From Methyloversatilis discipulorum (GTDB lineage: Bacteria > Pseudomonadota > Gammaproteobacteria > Burkholderiales > Rhodocyclaceae): a stretch of DNA of 64,000 nucleotides. The position numbers were made by a program, and so were the translations under genes. The stretch's first letter is position 1. Each line of letters opens with the position of its first letter. The notes under the pieces are model-generated. The model was given only the letters and a program-made list of their open reading frames with translations. It searched no databases and was not told where the DNA came from. The stretch covers positions 3,621,535 through 3,685,534 of the forward strand of contig NZ_AZUP01000001.1 in assembly GCF_000527135.1 (NCBI RefSeq), in the 5' to 3' direction. Positions 41,802 to 50,117 of this stretch are shown piece after piece.

Positions 41802-42239
41802 ATGGACGTGGCAGCGCGGCAATCGACAGTGAGCTGGGAGGCGGCATCGGCGGCGGTCATCGCGGCCGTGGCGCACGCAGCGTCCGTCGGCGCCTGCGTC
41901 AATGCAGCGGTGGTCGATCGCGCCGGCCAGCTGGTGTCCTTCCTGCGCATGCCGGGCGCCCCGCTGCACTCGGTCGATATCGCGATCGACAAGGCCTATA
42001 CCGCCGCCAGCTTCGGCCTGCCGACCGGCGACTGGGCGGCCGCCTTCTCATCCCATTCCGACGCAGTCCGCCAGGGGCTGCCGCTGCGCCCGCGCATGGT
42101 CATGTTCGGCGGCGGCCTGCCGCTGGTGGTGGCCGGCGAACGCATCGGCGGCATCGGCATTTCCGGCGGCTCCGAGGCGCAGGACGAAGACTGCGCCCGC
42201 GCCGCGCTCGCGGCGCTTGATTTGACCTCGGCGCGCTGA
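41802..42239 (+). CDS. GlcG/HbpS-like (DUF336) protein of the meta operon
   Basis: A 145-residue DUF336-family protein: NAAVVDRAGQLVSFLRMPGA, then ERIGGIGISGGSEAQDEDCA. Such proteins occur beside several catabolic operons; some bind haem or small ligands, but no function is established here. It is first of the lower pathway operon, 27 bases before dmpC. Confidence 0.86.
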   Translation: MDVAARQSTVSWEAASAAVIAAVAHAASVGACVNAAVVDRAGQLVSFLRMPGAPLHSVDIAIDKAYTAASFGLPTGDWAAAFSSHSDAVRQGLPLRPRMVMFGGGLPLVVAGERIGGIGISGGSEAQDEDCARAALAALDLTSAR

Positions 42240-42266
42240 CGCGCCGCTCCAACAAGAAAGAGATCG

Positions 42267-43727
42267 ATGAAACAGATCAGCCACTTCATCAACGGCGAGT
42301 TCGTTGCCGGCCGCGAAGGCCGTCGCTTCGACAAGCGCTCGCCGCTGGACAACCGCGTCATCGCCTCGGTCAGCGAAGCGGGACGCGACGAGGTGAATGC
42401 CGCGGTCGCCGCTGCGCGCGCCGCGCTCGATGGCCCGTGGGGTCGCATGACGGTGACCGAACGCACCGAACTGCTGTACGCGGTCGCCAATGAGATCAAC
42501 CGCCGCTTCGACGACTTCGTCGCGGCCGAAGTGGCCGACACCGGCAAGCCGGTCAGCCTGGCCAGCCATCTCGACATTCCGCGCGGTGCGGCCAACTTCA
42601 AGATCTTCGCCGACGTGGTCAAGAACGTGCCGGGCGAGTTCTTCGAAATGGCGACGCCGGACGGCCGCGGCGCGATCAATTACGCGCTGCGCCGCCCGGT
42701 CGGCGTGGTCGGCGTCGTGTGTCCGTGGAACCTGCCGCTGCTGCTGATGACCTGGAAGGTCGGCCCGGCGCTGGCCTGCGGCAATACCGTGGTGGTGAAG
42801 CCGTCGGAAGAGACGCCGCAGACGGCGGCGCTGCTCGGCGAGGTGATGAACGCGGTCGGCGTGCCGCCCGGCGTCTACAACGTGGTGCACGGTTTCGGGC
42901 CGGATTCGGCCGGCGAATTCCTGACCACCCACCCGGGCGTCAATGCCATCACCTTCACCGGCGAGACGCGCACCGGCGAAGCCATCATGAAGGCCGCCGC
43001 CGGCGGCGCGCGGCCGGTGTCGCTGGAAATGGGCGGCAAGAACCCGGCCATCGTGTTCGCCGACTGCGACTTCGACGCCGCCATCGCCGGCACGCTGCGT
43101 TCGGCCTTTGCCAACTGCGGTCAGGTCTGCCTCGGTACCGAGCGCGTCTATGTCGAGCGCCCGCTGTTCGAGCGCTTCGTCGCCGCGCTGAAGCAGGGTG
43201 CCGAGGCGTTGGTCATGGGCCGGCCGGAGGACGACGCCACCGGCATGGGCCCGCTGATCTCGGCCGAGCACAAGCAGAAGGTGCTGTCCTATTACCGCCG
43301 CGCGGTGGAAGAGGGCGCCACCGTCGTCACCGGCGGCGGCGTACCGGACATGCAGGGCGAACTGGCCAACGGCGCCTGGGTGCAGCCGACGATCTGGACC
43401 GGTCTGCCGGAAAGCGCCGCTGTCGTGCGCGAGGAAATTTTCGGGCCCTGCTGTCACATCGCCCCCTTCGACCGCGAAGAGGACGTGATCCGCATGGCCA
43501 ATGACACGCAGTACGGCCTGGCGGCATCCGTCTGGACATCGGACCTCACCCGTGGCCATCGCGTCGCCGCCTCGCTCGAAACCGGTCTGGTGTGGGTGAA
43601 CGCCTGGTTCCTGCGCGACCTGCGCACGCCTTTCGGCGGCGCCAAGCAGTCGGGCATCGGCCGCGAAGGCGGCGTGCATTCGCTCGAGTTCTACACCGAG
43701 CTGAAGAACGTGTGCGTGAAGCTGTGA
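42267..43727 (+). CDS. dmpC: 2-Hydroxymuconic semialdehyde dehydrogenase
   Basis: A 486-residue NAD-dependent aldehyde dehydrogenase of the DmpC/XylG type, converting 2-hydroxymuconic semialdehyde to 2-hydroxymuconate (4-oxalocrotonate branch). It shows VCPWNLPLLLMTWKVGPALA, GETRTGEAIMKAAA, the general-base Glu in LEMGGKNP and the catalytic Cys in FANCGQVCLGTERV. Confidence 0.95.
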   Translation: MKQISHFINGEFVAGREGRRFDKRSPLDNRVIASVSEAGRDEVNAAVAAARAALDGPWGRMTVTERTELLYAVANEINRRFDDFVAAEVADTGKPVSLASHLDIPRGAANFKIFADVVKNVPGEFFEMATPDGRGAINYALRRPVGVVGVVCPWNLPLLLMTWKVGPALACGNTVVVKPSEETPQTAALLGEVMNAVGVPPGVYNVVHGFGPDSAGEFLTTHPGVNAITFTGETRTGEAIMKAAAGGARPVSLEMGGKNPAIVFADCDFDAAIAGTLRSAFANCGQVCLGTERVYVERPLFERFVAALKQGAEALVMGRPEDDATGMGPLISAEHKQKVLSYYRRAVEEGATVVTGGGVPDMQGELANGAWVQPTIWTGLPESAAVVREEIFGPCCHIAPFDREEDVIRMANDTQYGLAASVWTSDLTRGHRVAASLETGLVWVNAWFLRDLRTPFGGAKQSGIGREGGVHSLEFYTELKNVCVKL

Positions 43728-43738
43728 GGACCGACGAC

Positions 43739-44566
43739 ATGAACGCACCACTGAATCCGGAAATCGCCCGCAGCATCGTCGCCGCCGGCATCAAGACCAA
43801 CTACCACGACCTGGGCAGCGGCTTTCCGCTGCTCATGCTGCACGGCTCCGGTCCCGGCGTCAGCGCCTGGGCGAACTGGCGGCTGGTGATGCCGCAGCTT
43901 GCCGAACGCGCCCGCGTGATCGCGCCGGACATGGCCGGTTTCGGCTACACCGAGCGTCGCCCCGACCTCCGCTACGACATGGACACCTGGGTCGCCCAGG
44001 CCGTCGGCATGCTGGATGCGCTCGGCATCGAACAGGCCGATCTGGTGGGCAACAGCTTCGGCGGCGGACTGGCGCTGCAGGTTGCCATCCGTCACCCGCA
44101 GCGCATCCGCCGTCTGGTGCTGATGGGCAGCGTCGGCGTGCGCTTCGACATCACGCCGGCGCTCGACGCGGTATGGGGCTACACGCCGTCGATCGAAACC
44201 ATGCGCGGCCTGCTCGACCTGTTCGCCTACGACCGTTCGCTGGTGAATGACGATCTGGCCAAGCTGCGCTACGAAGCCACCATCCGCCCGGGCTTCCAGG
44301 AGTCTTTCGCGTCCATGTTTCCGGCGCCGCGCCAGCGCTGGGTTGATGCCATGGCCAGCAATGTTGAGGACATCAAGGCGCTGCCGCACGAAACGCTGGT
44401 GATCCACGGCCGCGAGGACCAGGTCATCCCGCTCGATACCTCGCTCACGCTGGCCCAGTGGATACCGAACGCCCAGCTGCACGTGTACGGCAAGTGCGGC
44501 CACTGGACGCAGATCGAGCACGCCGCGCGCTTCGCGCGTCTGGTCGGCGACTTCCTTACTGAATGA
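43739..44566 (+). CDS. dmpD: 2-Hydroxymuconic semialdehyde hydrolase
   Basis: A 275-residue alpha/beta hydrolase of the DmpD/XylF type that cleaves the ring-fission product to 2-hydroxypentadienoate and formate (or acetate). Nucleophile Ser is in LVGNSFGGGLAL, the acid in HGREDQVIPLD and the His in GHWTQIEH. Oxyanion-side HGSGPGVSAWANW is typical. The start at 43739 follows dmpC by 11 bases. Confidence 0.95.
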   Translation: MNAPLNPEIARSIVAAGIKTNYHDLGSGFPLLMLHGSGPGVSAWANWRLVMPQLAERARVIAPDMAGFGYTERRPDLRYDMDTWVAQAVGMLDALGIEQADLVGNSFGGGLALQVAIRHPQRIRRLVLMGSVGVRFDITPALDAVWGYTPSIETMRGLLDLFAYDRSLVNDDLAKLRYEATIRPGFQESFASMFPAPRQRWVDAMASNVEDIKALPHETLVIHGREDQVIPLDTSLTLAQWIPNAQLHVYGKCGHWTQIEHAARFARLVGDFLTE

Positions 44567-44640
44567 GGCCCCCACGCTCACTCCGCTCGCTGCCCCCCAC
44601 GGGGGCTGCGCTCGCCCCTGGGGCGGCCCGGCGGGCGGCG
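44567..44640. repeat. Betaproteobacterial-type GC-rich intergenic repeat
   Basis: The gap between dmpD and dmpE contains CACGCTCACTCCGCTCGCTG followed by the hairpin GCCCCCCACGGGGGC and GCCCCTGGGGCGGCCCGGC. I recognise this as similar to a dispersed intergenic element of Burkholderiales genomes. It interrupts an otherwise tight operon and may attenuate or stabilise the transcript. Confidence 0.6.
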
Positions 44641-44659
44641 CGGTGCGGTCGATAACGAT

Positions 44660-45457
44660 ATGGAGCAGATGATGATGCAAGCCGACAAGATCCAGCGCTA
44701 CGGCGACGAGCTGTACGCCGCGCTCACTACCCGCGAAACCGTGGCGCCGCTGACCAGCCGCGAACCGGACATCACGATCGAGGATGCCTACCACATCCAG
44801 CAGCGCATGATTGCGCGCCGGCTCGACGCCGGCGAGCGCGTGGTCGGCAAGAAGATCGGCGTTACGTCGAAAGTCGTGCAGAACATGCTGAACGTGCACC
44901 AGCCGGACTTCGGCTACCTGCTCGACGGCATGATCTACAACGAGGGCGAGTCGATCGCTGCCAACTCGCTGATCCAGCCGCGCGCCGAGGGCGAGATCGC
45001 CTTCATCCTCAAGCACGACATCATGGGCCCCGGCGTCACCGGCGCCGACGTGCTGCGCGCCACCGAGTGCGTGATGCCCTGCTTCGAAATCGTCGATTCG
45101 CGCATCACCGACTGGAAGATCCGCATCCAGGACACCGTGGCCGACAACGCATCGTGCGGCGTGTTCGTGCTCGGCGACCGCGCGGTGTCGCCGCGCAATC
45201 TCGACCTCGGCCTGTGCGGCATGGTGCTGGAGCTGAACGGCGACATCGTCGGCACCGGCGCCGGTGCCGCCGCCCTCGGCCATCCGGTCAACGCCGTCGT
45301 CTGGCTCGCCAACACGCTGGGCCGTCTCGGCATTCCGCTCAAGGCGGGCGAAGTGATCCTGTCCGGTTCGCTCGCCGCCCTCATTCCGGTCAAGGCCGGC
45401 GACAGCCTGCGCATCGCCATCGGCGGCCTCGGCGGCTGCTCGGTGCGCTTCGTCTAG
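44660..45457 (+). CDS. dmpE: 2-Hydroxypenta-2,4-dienoate hydratase
   Basis: A 265-residue DmpE/XylJ-type hydratase that adds water to 2-oxopent-4-enoate to give 4-hydroxy-2-oxovalerate. It has GKKIGVTSKVVQNML, QPDFGYLLDGM, RAEGEIAFIL and EVILSGSLAALIPVKAGD. The start may be one of the clustered ATGs at 44669-44675, since GGAG lies just ahead of them and gives the usual 260-262 residues. Confidence 0.94.
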   Translation: MEQMMMQADKIQRYGDELYAALTTRETVAPLTSREPDITIEDAYHIQQRMIARRLDAGERVVGKKIGVTSKVVQNMLNVHQPDFGYLLDGMIYNEGESIAANSLIQPRAEGEIAFILKHDIMGPGVTGADVLRATECVMPCFEIVDSRITDWKIRIQDTVADNASCGVFVLGDRAVSPRNLDLGLCGMVLELNGDIVGTGAGAAALGHPVNAVVWLANTLGRLGIPLKAGEVILSGSLAALIPVKAGDSLRIAIGGLGGCSVRFV

Positions 45458-45467
45458 GAGTCACTCC

Positions 45468-46082
45468 ATGGCACGCATCGCACCCCTTCCGATCGAGTCC
45501 ACGCCGGACATGGCGGCCGACTTCGCCTTCTTCGAACGCACGCTGGGCTTCGTGCCGAACAGCCTGCGCACGATGGCCTGGCGGCCGGCGCTGGCGAAGG
45601 GCCTGATCGCGTTGAGCCGCGGCGTGTACGACCCGGCGGGCGAGGTCGACCTGGGCTTCAAGCGCCTGGTCGGACACGTCGCCAGCATGGCGGCCGGCTG
45701 CCTGTACTGCCGCGCGCACACCGCCACCAGCGCGCTGCGCCACGGTGTCGCCGCGGAAAAGATGGCGGCGGTTGCCGACTACCGGACCAGCCCGCTGTTC
45801 TCCGATGCCGAACGCGTGGCGCTCGACTTCGCGCTGGCTGCCGCCAGCCAGCCGAACGACGTGAGCGACGAACTGTTCGCCCGCCTGCGTGCGCACTGGA
45901 GCGAAGGCCAGATCGTCGAGCTGCTCGGCGTGATCGCGCTGTTCGGCTTCTTCAACCGCTGGAACGATTCACTGGCAACGACGCTTGAGTCCGAGCCCCT
46001 TCAAACCGCCGGCAGCGTGCTCGCGAACACCGGCTGGACGGCCGGCAAGCATGCCGCCGGAGACAAGGACATCCCCGCATGA
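45468..46082 (+). CDS. AhpD/carboxymuconolactone-decarboxylase-like protein
   Basis: A 204-residue CMD-domain protein with the AhpD-type redox pair [11 protein letters not shown] (about 80-90). It is not a standard meta-pathway enzyme. It lies between dmpE and dmpF and overlaps dmpF by 4 bases, so it is translated with the pathway. It may detoxify peroxides or aldehydes, or act on a pathway intermediate; neither is shown. Confidence 0.87.
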   Translation: MARIAPLPIESTPDMAADFAFFERTLGFVPNSLRTMAWRPALAKGLIALSRGVYDPAGEVDLGFKRLVGHVASMAAGCLYCRAHTATSALRHGVAAEKMAAVADYRTSPLFSDAERVALDFALAAASQPNDVSDELFARLRAHWSEGQIVELLGVIALFGFFNRWNDSLATTLESEPLQTAGSVLANTGWTAGKHAAGDKDIPA

Positions 46083-46996
46083 ACAAGATCAAGTGCGCAC
46101 TGATCGGGCCGGGCAATATCGGCACCGATCTGCTCTACAAGCTCAAGCGCAGCCCGGTGCTGGAACCGGTCTGGATGGTGGGCATCGACCCGGCGTCCGA
46201 AGGTCTGGCGCGCGCCCGCGACATGGGCATCAAGACCACCAGCGACGGCGTCGACGGCCTGCTGCCGCACGTCATGGCGGACGGCATACAGATCGCCTTC
46301 GACGCCACCAGCGCCTACGTGCATGCCGAGAACTCGCGCAAGCTCAATGCGCTGGGCGTGATGATGATCGACCTCACGCCGGCCGCCATCGGCCCCTTCT
46401 GCGTGCCGCCGGTGAATCTGAAGGAACACGTCGGCAAGCGCGAAATGAACGTGAACATGGTCACCTGCGGTGGCCAAGCGACGATCCCGATGGTTGCCGC
46501 CGTGAGCCGCGTGCAGAAGGTGAGCTATGGAGAGATCGTCGCCACCGTCTCCAGCCGCTCGGTCGGTCCGGGCACGCGCAAGAACATCGACGAATTCACC
46601 CGCACCACCTCGGGCGCCATCGAGCGGGTCGGCGGCGCCGCCAAGGGCAAGGCCATCATCGTGATCAACCCGGCCGAGCCGCCGCTGATCATGCGCGACA
46701 CCATCCACTGCATCACCGAATCGGCGCCGCGTGCCGCCGAAATCGAGGAATCGGTGCACGACATGATCCGCCAGGTGCAGGCCTACGTGCCCGGTTACCG
46801 GCTGGTCAATGGCCCGGTGATCGACATGGACACCCACCGCGTGTCCATCTTCATGGAGGTCGCCGGCCTCGGCGACTACCTGCCGAAGTACGCCGGCAAT
46901 CTCGACATCATGACCGCCGCCGCCGCGCGCACGGCCGAGATGTTCGCCGAAGAAATCCTGAACGGCTCGCTCTCGCTCGAGCCCGTCCCCGCTTGA
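46079..46996 (+). CDS. dmpF: Acylating acetaldehyde dehydrogenase
   Basis: A 305-residue DmpF/XylQ enzyme turning acetaldehyde into acetyl-CoA with NAD and CoA. It forms a channel complex with the aldolase DmpG. NAD-binding start is [17 protein letters not shown] and the catalytic Cys lies in [14 protein letters not shown]. Confidence 0.96.
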   Translation: MNKIKCALIGPGNIGTDLLYKLKRSPVLEPVWMVGIDPASEGLARARDMGIKTTSDGVDGLLPHVMADGIQIAFDATSAYVHAENSRKLNALGVMMIDLTPAAIGPFCVPPVNLKEHVGKREMNVNMVTCGGQATIPMVAAVSRVQKVSYGEIVATVSSRSVGPGTRKNIDEFTRTTSGAIERVGGAAKGKAIIVINPAEPPLIMRDTIHCITESAPRAAEIEESVHDMIRQVQAYVPGYRLVNGPVIDMDTHRVSIFMEVAGLGDYLPKYAGNLDIMTAAAARTAEMFAEEILNGSLSLEPVPA

Positions 46997-47013
46997 GCGC
47001 AAAGGACACGACC

Positions 47014-48054
47014 ATGAATCTCAAGGGCAAGAAGGTCACGCTGCACGACAACACGCTGCGCGACGGCATGCATCCGAAGCGCCACCAGATCACGCTGGAC
47101 CAGATGCTGGCGGTGGCGCGCGGCCTCGACGAGGCGGGCATGCCGCTGATCGAGGTCACCCACGGTGACGGCCTCGGCGGCGCCTCGGTGAACTACGGTT
47201 TCCCGTTGCACAGCGACGAGGAGTATCTGAGCACCGTCATCCCGGCGATGAAGAACACCAAGGTGTCGGCGCTGCTGCTGCCGGGCATCGGCACCGTCGA
47301 TCACCTGCGCATGGCGCACGAACTGGGCGTGCACACGATACGGGTGGCCACCCACTGCACCGAAGCCGACGTGTCGGAACAGCACATCGGTCTGGCGCGC
47401 AAGCTGGAGATGGACACCGTGGGCTTCCTGATGATGGCCCACATGATCGAGCCGGACAAACTCGTCGCGCAGGCGAAGCTGATGGAAAGCTACGGCGCCA
47501 ACTGCGTGTACGTGACCGACTCCGCCGGCTACATGCTGCCGGACGACGTGACGGCGCGCGTCAGCGCGGTGCGCCAAGCGCTGAAGCCTGAAACAGAGAT
47601 CGGTTTCCACGGCCACCACAACATGTCGATGGGCGTGTCGAACTCGCTGGCGGCGATCGAAGCCGGTGCCAGCCGCATCGACGGCTCGACCAACGGTCTG
47701 GGCGCCGGTGCCGGCAACACGCCGCTGGAAGTGTTCGTCGCGGTGGCCAACCGCATGGGCATCGAAACCGGTGTCGACCTTTACCGCATCATGGACGTGG
47801 CCGAAGACCTGGTGCTGCCGATGATGGAACACCTGGTGCGTATCGACCGCGATTCGCTGACGCTGGGCTATGCCGGCGTCTATTCCTCCTTCCTGCTGTT
47901 CGCCAAGCGCGCTGGCGCCAAGTACGGCATCGCGCCGCGCGACATCCTGATGGAACTGGGCCGCCGCGGCATGGTGGGCGGGCAGGAGGACATGATCGAG
48001 GACACAGCGATCACGATGGCGCGCGAGCGCGCCGCTGCTGTGGCGGGGGTCTGA
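47014..48054 (+). CDS. dmpG: 4-Hydroxy-2-oxovalerate aldolase
   Basis: A 346-residue DmpG/XylK aldolase splitting 4-hydroxy-2-oxovalerate into pyruvate and acetaldehyde. It shows the metal/catalytic start [16 protein letters not shown] and [22 protein letters not shown]. The start at 47014 follows dmpF by 17 bases; the longer frame is a shadow of dmpF. Confidence 0.96.
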   Translation: MNLKGKKVTLHDNTLRDGMHPKRHQITLDQMLAVARGLDEAGMPLIEVTHGDGLGGASVNYGFPLHSDEEYLSTVIPAMKNTKVSALLLPGIGTVDHLRMAHELGVHTIRVATHCTEADVSEQHIGLARKLEMDTVGFLMMAHMIEPDKLVAQAKLMESYGANCVYVTDSAGYMLPDDVTARVSAVRQALKPETEIGFHGHHNMSMGVSNSLAAIEAGASRIDGSTNGLGAGAGNTPLEVFVAVANRMGIETGVDLYRIMDVAEDLVLPMMEHLVRIDRDSLTLGYAGVYSSFLLFAKRAGAKYGIAPRDILMELGRRGMVGGQEDMIEDTAITMARERAAAVAGV

Positions 48055-48057
48055 GCG

Positions 48058-48846
48058 ATGAATCTCGACCGCACCACCATCGCGCTGCTCGCCGAGCGCC
48101 TCGAAAACTGCGAGCTGGAAGCGCGCGACACCACCAAGATCACCGATGACCACCCGGACATGGACTGGGAGGACGCCTACGCGGTGCAGGACGCGATACG
48201 CGCCCGCAAGCTGGCGCGCGGCGCACGCATCGTCGGCCTGAAGGCCGGACTCACCTCGCGCGCCAAGATGAAGCAGATGGGCGTCGAAGACCCGGTATTC
48301 GGCTTCCTGGTCGATGACTTCGCGGTCGCCGACGGCGGCGACATCGATACGACGAAGCTCATCCACCCCAAGGTCGAGCCGGAAATCGCCTTCGTCACCA
48401 AGGCGCCGCTGAAGGGCCCGGGCTGCCACATCGCCGCCGTGCTCGCCGCCACCGACTTCGTCGTTCCGGCCATCGAAATCATCGATTCGCGCTACCGCGA
48501 TTTCAAGTTCGACCTGAAGAGCGTGGTCGCCGACAACTGCTCGTCGTCGCGCTTCGTGGTCGGCGGTACCGCGACGCCGGTCGAGGGCCTGGACCTGCGC
48601 ACGCTGGGCGTGGTGCTGGAAAAGAACGGGCAGCCGGTGGCGCTCGGCGCCGGTGCCGCGGTGCTCGGCCACCCGGCGGCGGCCATCGCCATGCTGGCCA
48701 ACATGCTGGGCCGGCGCGGCGAAGAGATCCCGGCCGGCACGCTCATCCTGTCCGGCGGCATCACCGAAGCGGTGGCTGTCGCGGCCGGCGACAGCGTGTC
48801 GCTGCGCATCCAGTCGCTCGGGGCGACCAGCGTCCGTTTTGTCTGA
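48058..48846 (+). CDS. dmpH: 4-Oxalocrotonate decarboxylase
   Basis: A 262-residue DmpH/XylI enzyme, paralogous to the hydratase DmpE, decarboxylating 2-oxo-3-hexenedioate. Segments: GLKAGLTSRAKMKQMGV, HPKVEPEIAFVTKAPL, ILSGGITEAVAVAAGD. It lies 3 bases after dmpG. Confidence 0.94.
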   Translation: MNLDRTTIALLAERLENCELEARDTTKITDDHPDMDWEDAYAVQDAIRARKLARGARIVGLKAGLTSRAKMKQMGVEDPVFGFLVDDFAVADGGDIDTTKLIHPKVEPEIAFVTKAPLKGPGCHIAAVLAATDFVVPAIEIIDSRYRDFKFDLKSVVADNCSSSRFVVGGTATPVEGLDLRTLGVVLEKNGQPVALGAGAAVLGHPAAAIAMLANMLGRRGEEIPAGTLILSGGITEAVAVAAGDSVSLRIQSLGATSVRFV

Positions 48847-48876
48847 CCGACCTTCGCCCTTCAGGAGAACCGAAAA

Positions 48877-49068
48877 ATGCCATTTGCACAGATCAACATG
48901 ATCGAAGGTCGCACCGAAGACCAGAAGCGCGCCGTCATCGAGAAGGTGACGCAGGCGCTGGTCGAGGCGGTCGGCGCGCCGCGTGAAACGGTGCGCGTGA
49001 TGATCGTCGAGGTACCCAGTTCGCATTGGGGAATCGGCGGCGTCAGCGCCAAGGACCGCGGGCGCTAG
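48877..49068 (+). CDS. dmpI: 4-Oxalocrotonate tautomerase
   Basis: A 63-residue DmpI/XylH tautomerase with the catalytic Pro exposed after Met removal (MPFAQINMIEGRTEDQKRAV). The conserved Arg and hydrophobic pocket are in PRETVRVMIVEVPSSHWGIGG. It completes the oxalocrotonate branch. Confidence 0.95.
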   Translation: MPFAQINMIEGRTEDQKRAVIEKVTQALVEAVGAPRETVRVMIVEVPSSHWGIGGVSAKDRGR

Positions 49069-49136
49069 CCACCCGGCGTCACACCACATACCCGATCGAT
49101 GACCCGGCCGCAGAGCCGGGCAAGGAGGAGAAATAC

Positions 49137-50117
49137 ATGAACCATCACGGATTCAGGGCGCTGGCCGTCTGTGCCGCGCTCACCTCGCTCGCAACCGGCT
49201 GCACCCAGGCGCCCGACCTGTCGGCCGCGCGCGCCGAGGCGCAGAAGCCGGTGCAGCGCTACGACGCCATCCAGGCGCTGGCCGCGCACGGCGACAAGGT
49301 CGCTGCCGGTACCCGCAGCGGTGCGGTGCTGGTGTCTTCGGACGGCGGCCGCAGCTGGAATCGACAGCCCATCGCCGGGCCGTCGTCGATCACCGGCATG
49401 GACGTGTGCCCGGACGGTCGCTTCATTGCCATCGATTTCTACCGGAAGTTATGGACGGCCGACGCCCAGCTGTCCGCCTGGACCGCCCAGCCACTGGAGG
49501 CACCGCACACCGCGCTGGCCGTGCACTGCGACCGCCAGGGGCGCTGGTGGGTGGCCGGCAGCGGCGCCCTCATCGTGCGCAGCGACGACCAGGGCAAGAC
49601 CTGGGCGAAGACCGACCTGCAGGAAGACCTGCAGATCACCACGGTGCGGATGGTCGATGAGCTGAACGGCTTTGCCACCGGCGAATTCGGCACCGTCGTG
49701 GTCACCACCGACGGCGGCGCGACCTGGGCGAAGCGCGGCGCGCTGCCCGAGGAGTTCTATCCCTACGCGGCGCTGTTCGTGTCGGCCAGCGAAGGCTGGG
49801 TGACCGGACTGGCCGGACAGGTGGTGCACACCACGGACGGCGGCCTCAGCTGGACCGCGCAGGTGAATCGCGCCAACGCGCCGCTGTACCGCATCTTCAT
49901 GCACGCCGGCGCACCGCACGCGGTCGGCGCCGGCGGCGCGGTGGTGCGTCTGCAGGGCGAGGAATGGGTGGCCGTGGCCTACCCGGACGCCCGACCGGTG
50001 CCGCTCGCCGCCGGCACCTCGGTTGCCGCGAACAACACCCTTCTGATCGGCGGGCCGGGTGGCCTGCTGCGTGCCATCGCCGACGGTGGCTCATCCAAAC
50101 CCGGAGCAGCGAAATGA
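49137..50117 (+). CDS. YCF48-like lipoprotein
   Basis: A 326-residue exported protein. The N-terminus (FRALAVCAALTSLATGC) ends in a lipobox, so it is probably a lipoprotein. BNR/YCF48-type repeats follow (SSDGGRSWNRQPI, SDDQGKTWAKTDL, TTDGGATWAKRG, TTDGGLSWTAQV), predicting a beta-propeller. Such genes often precede RND exporters of this type. It overlaps the exporter start by 4 bases and lies 68 bp after dmpI. Confidence 0.85.
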   Translation: MNHHGFRALAVCAALTSLATGCTQAPDLSAARAEAQKPVQRYDAIQALAAHGDKVAAGTRSGAVLVSSDGGRSWNRQPIAGPSSITGMDVCPDGRFIAIDFYRKLWTADAQLSAWTAQPLEAPHTALAVHCDRQGRWWVAGSGALIVRSDDQGKTWAKTDLQEDLQITTVRMVDELNGFATGEFGTVVVTTDGGATWAKRGALPEEFYPYAALFVSASEGWVTGLAGQVVHTTDGGLSWTAQVNRANAPLYRIFMHAGAPHAVGAGGAVVRLQGEEWVAVAYPDARPVPLAAGTSVAANNTLLIGGPGGLLRAIADGGSSKPGAAK

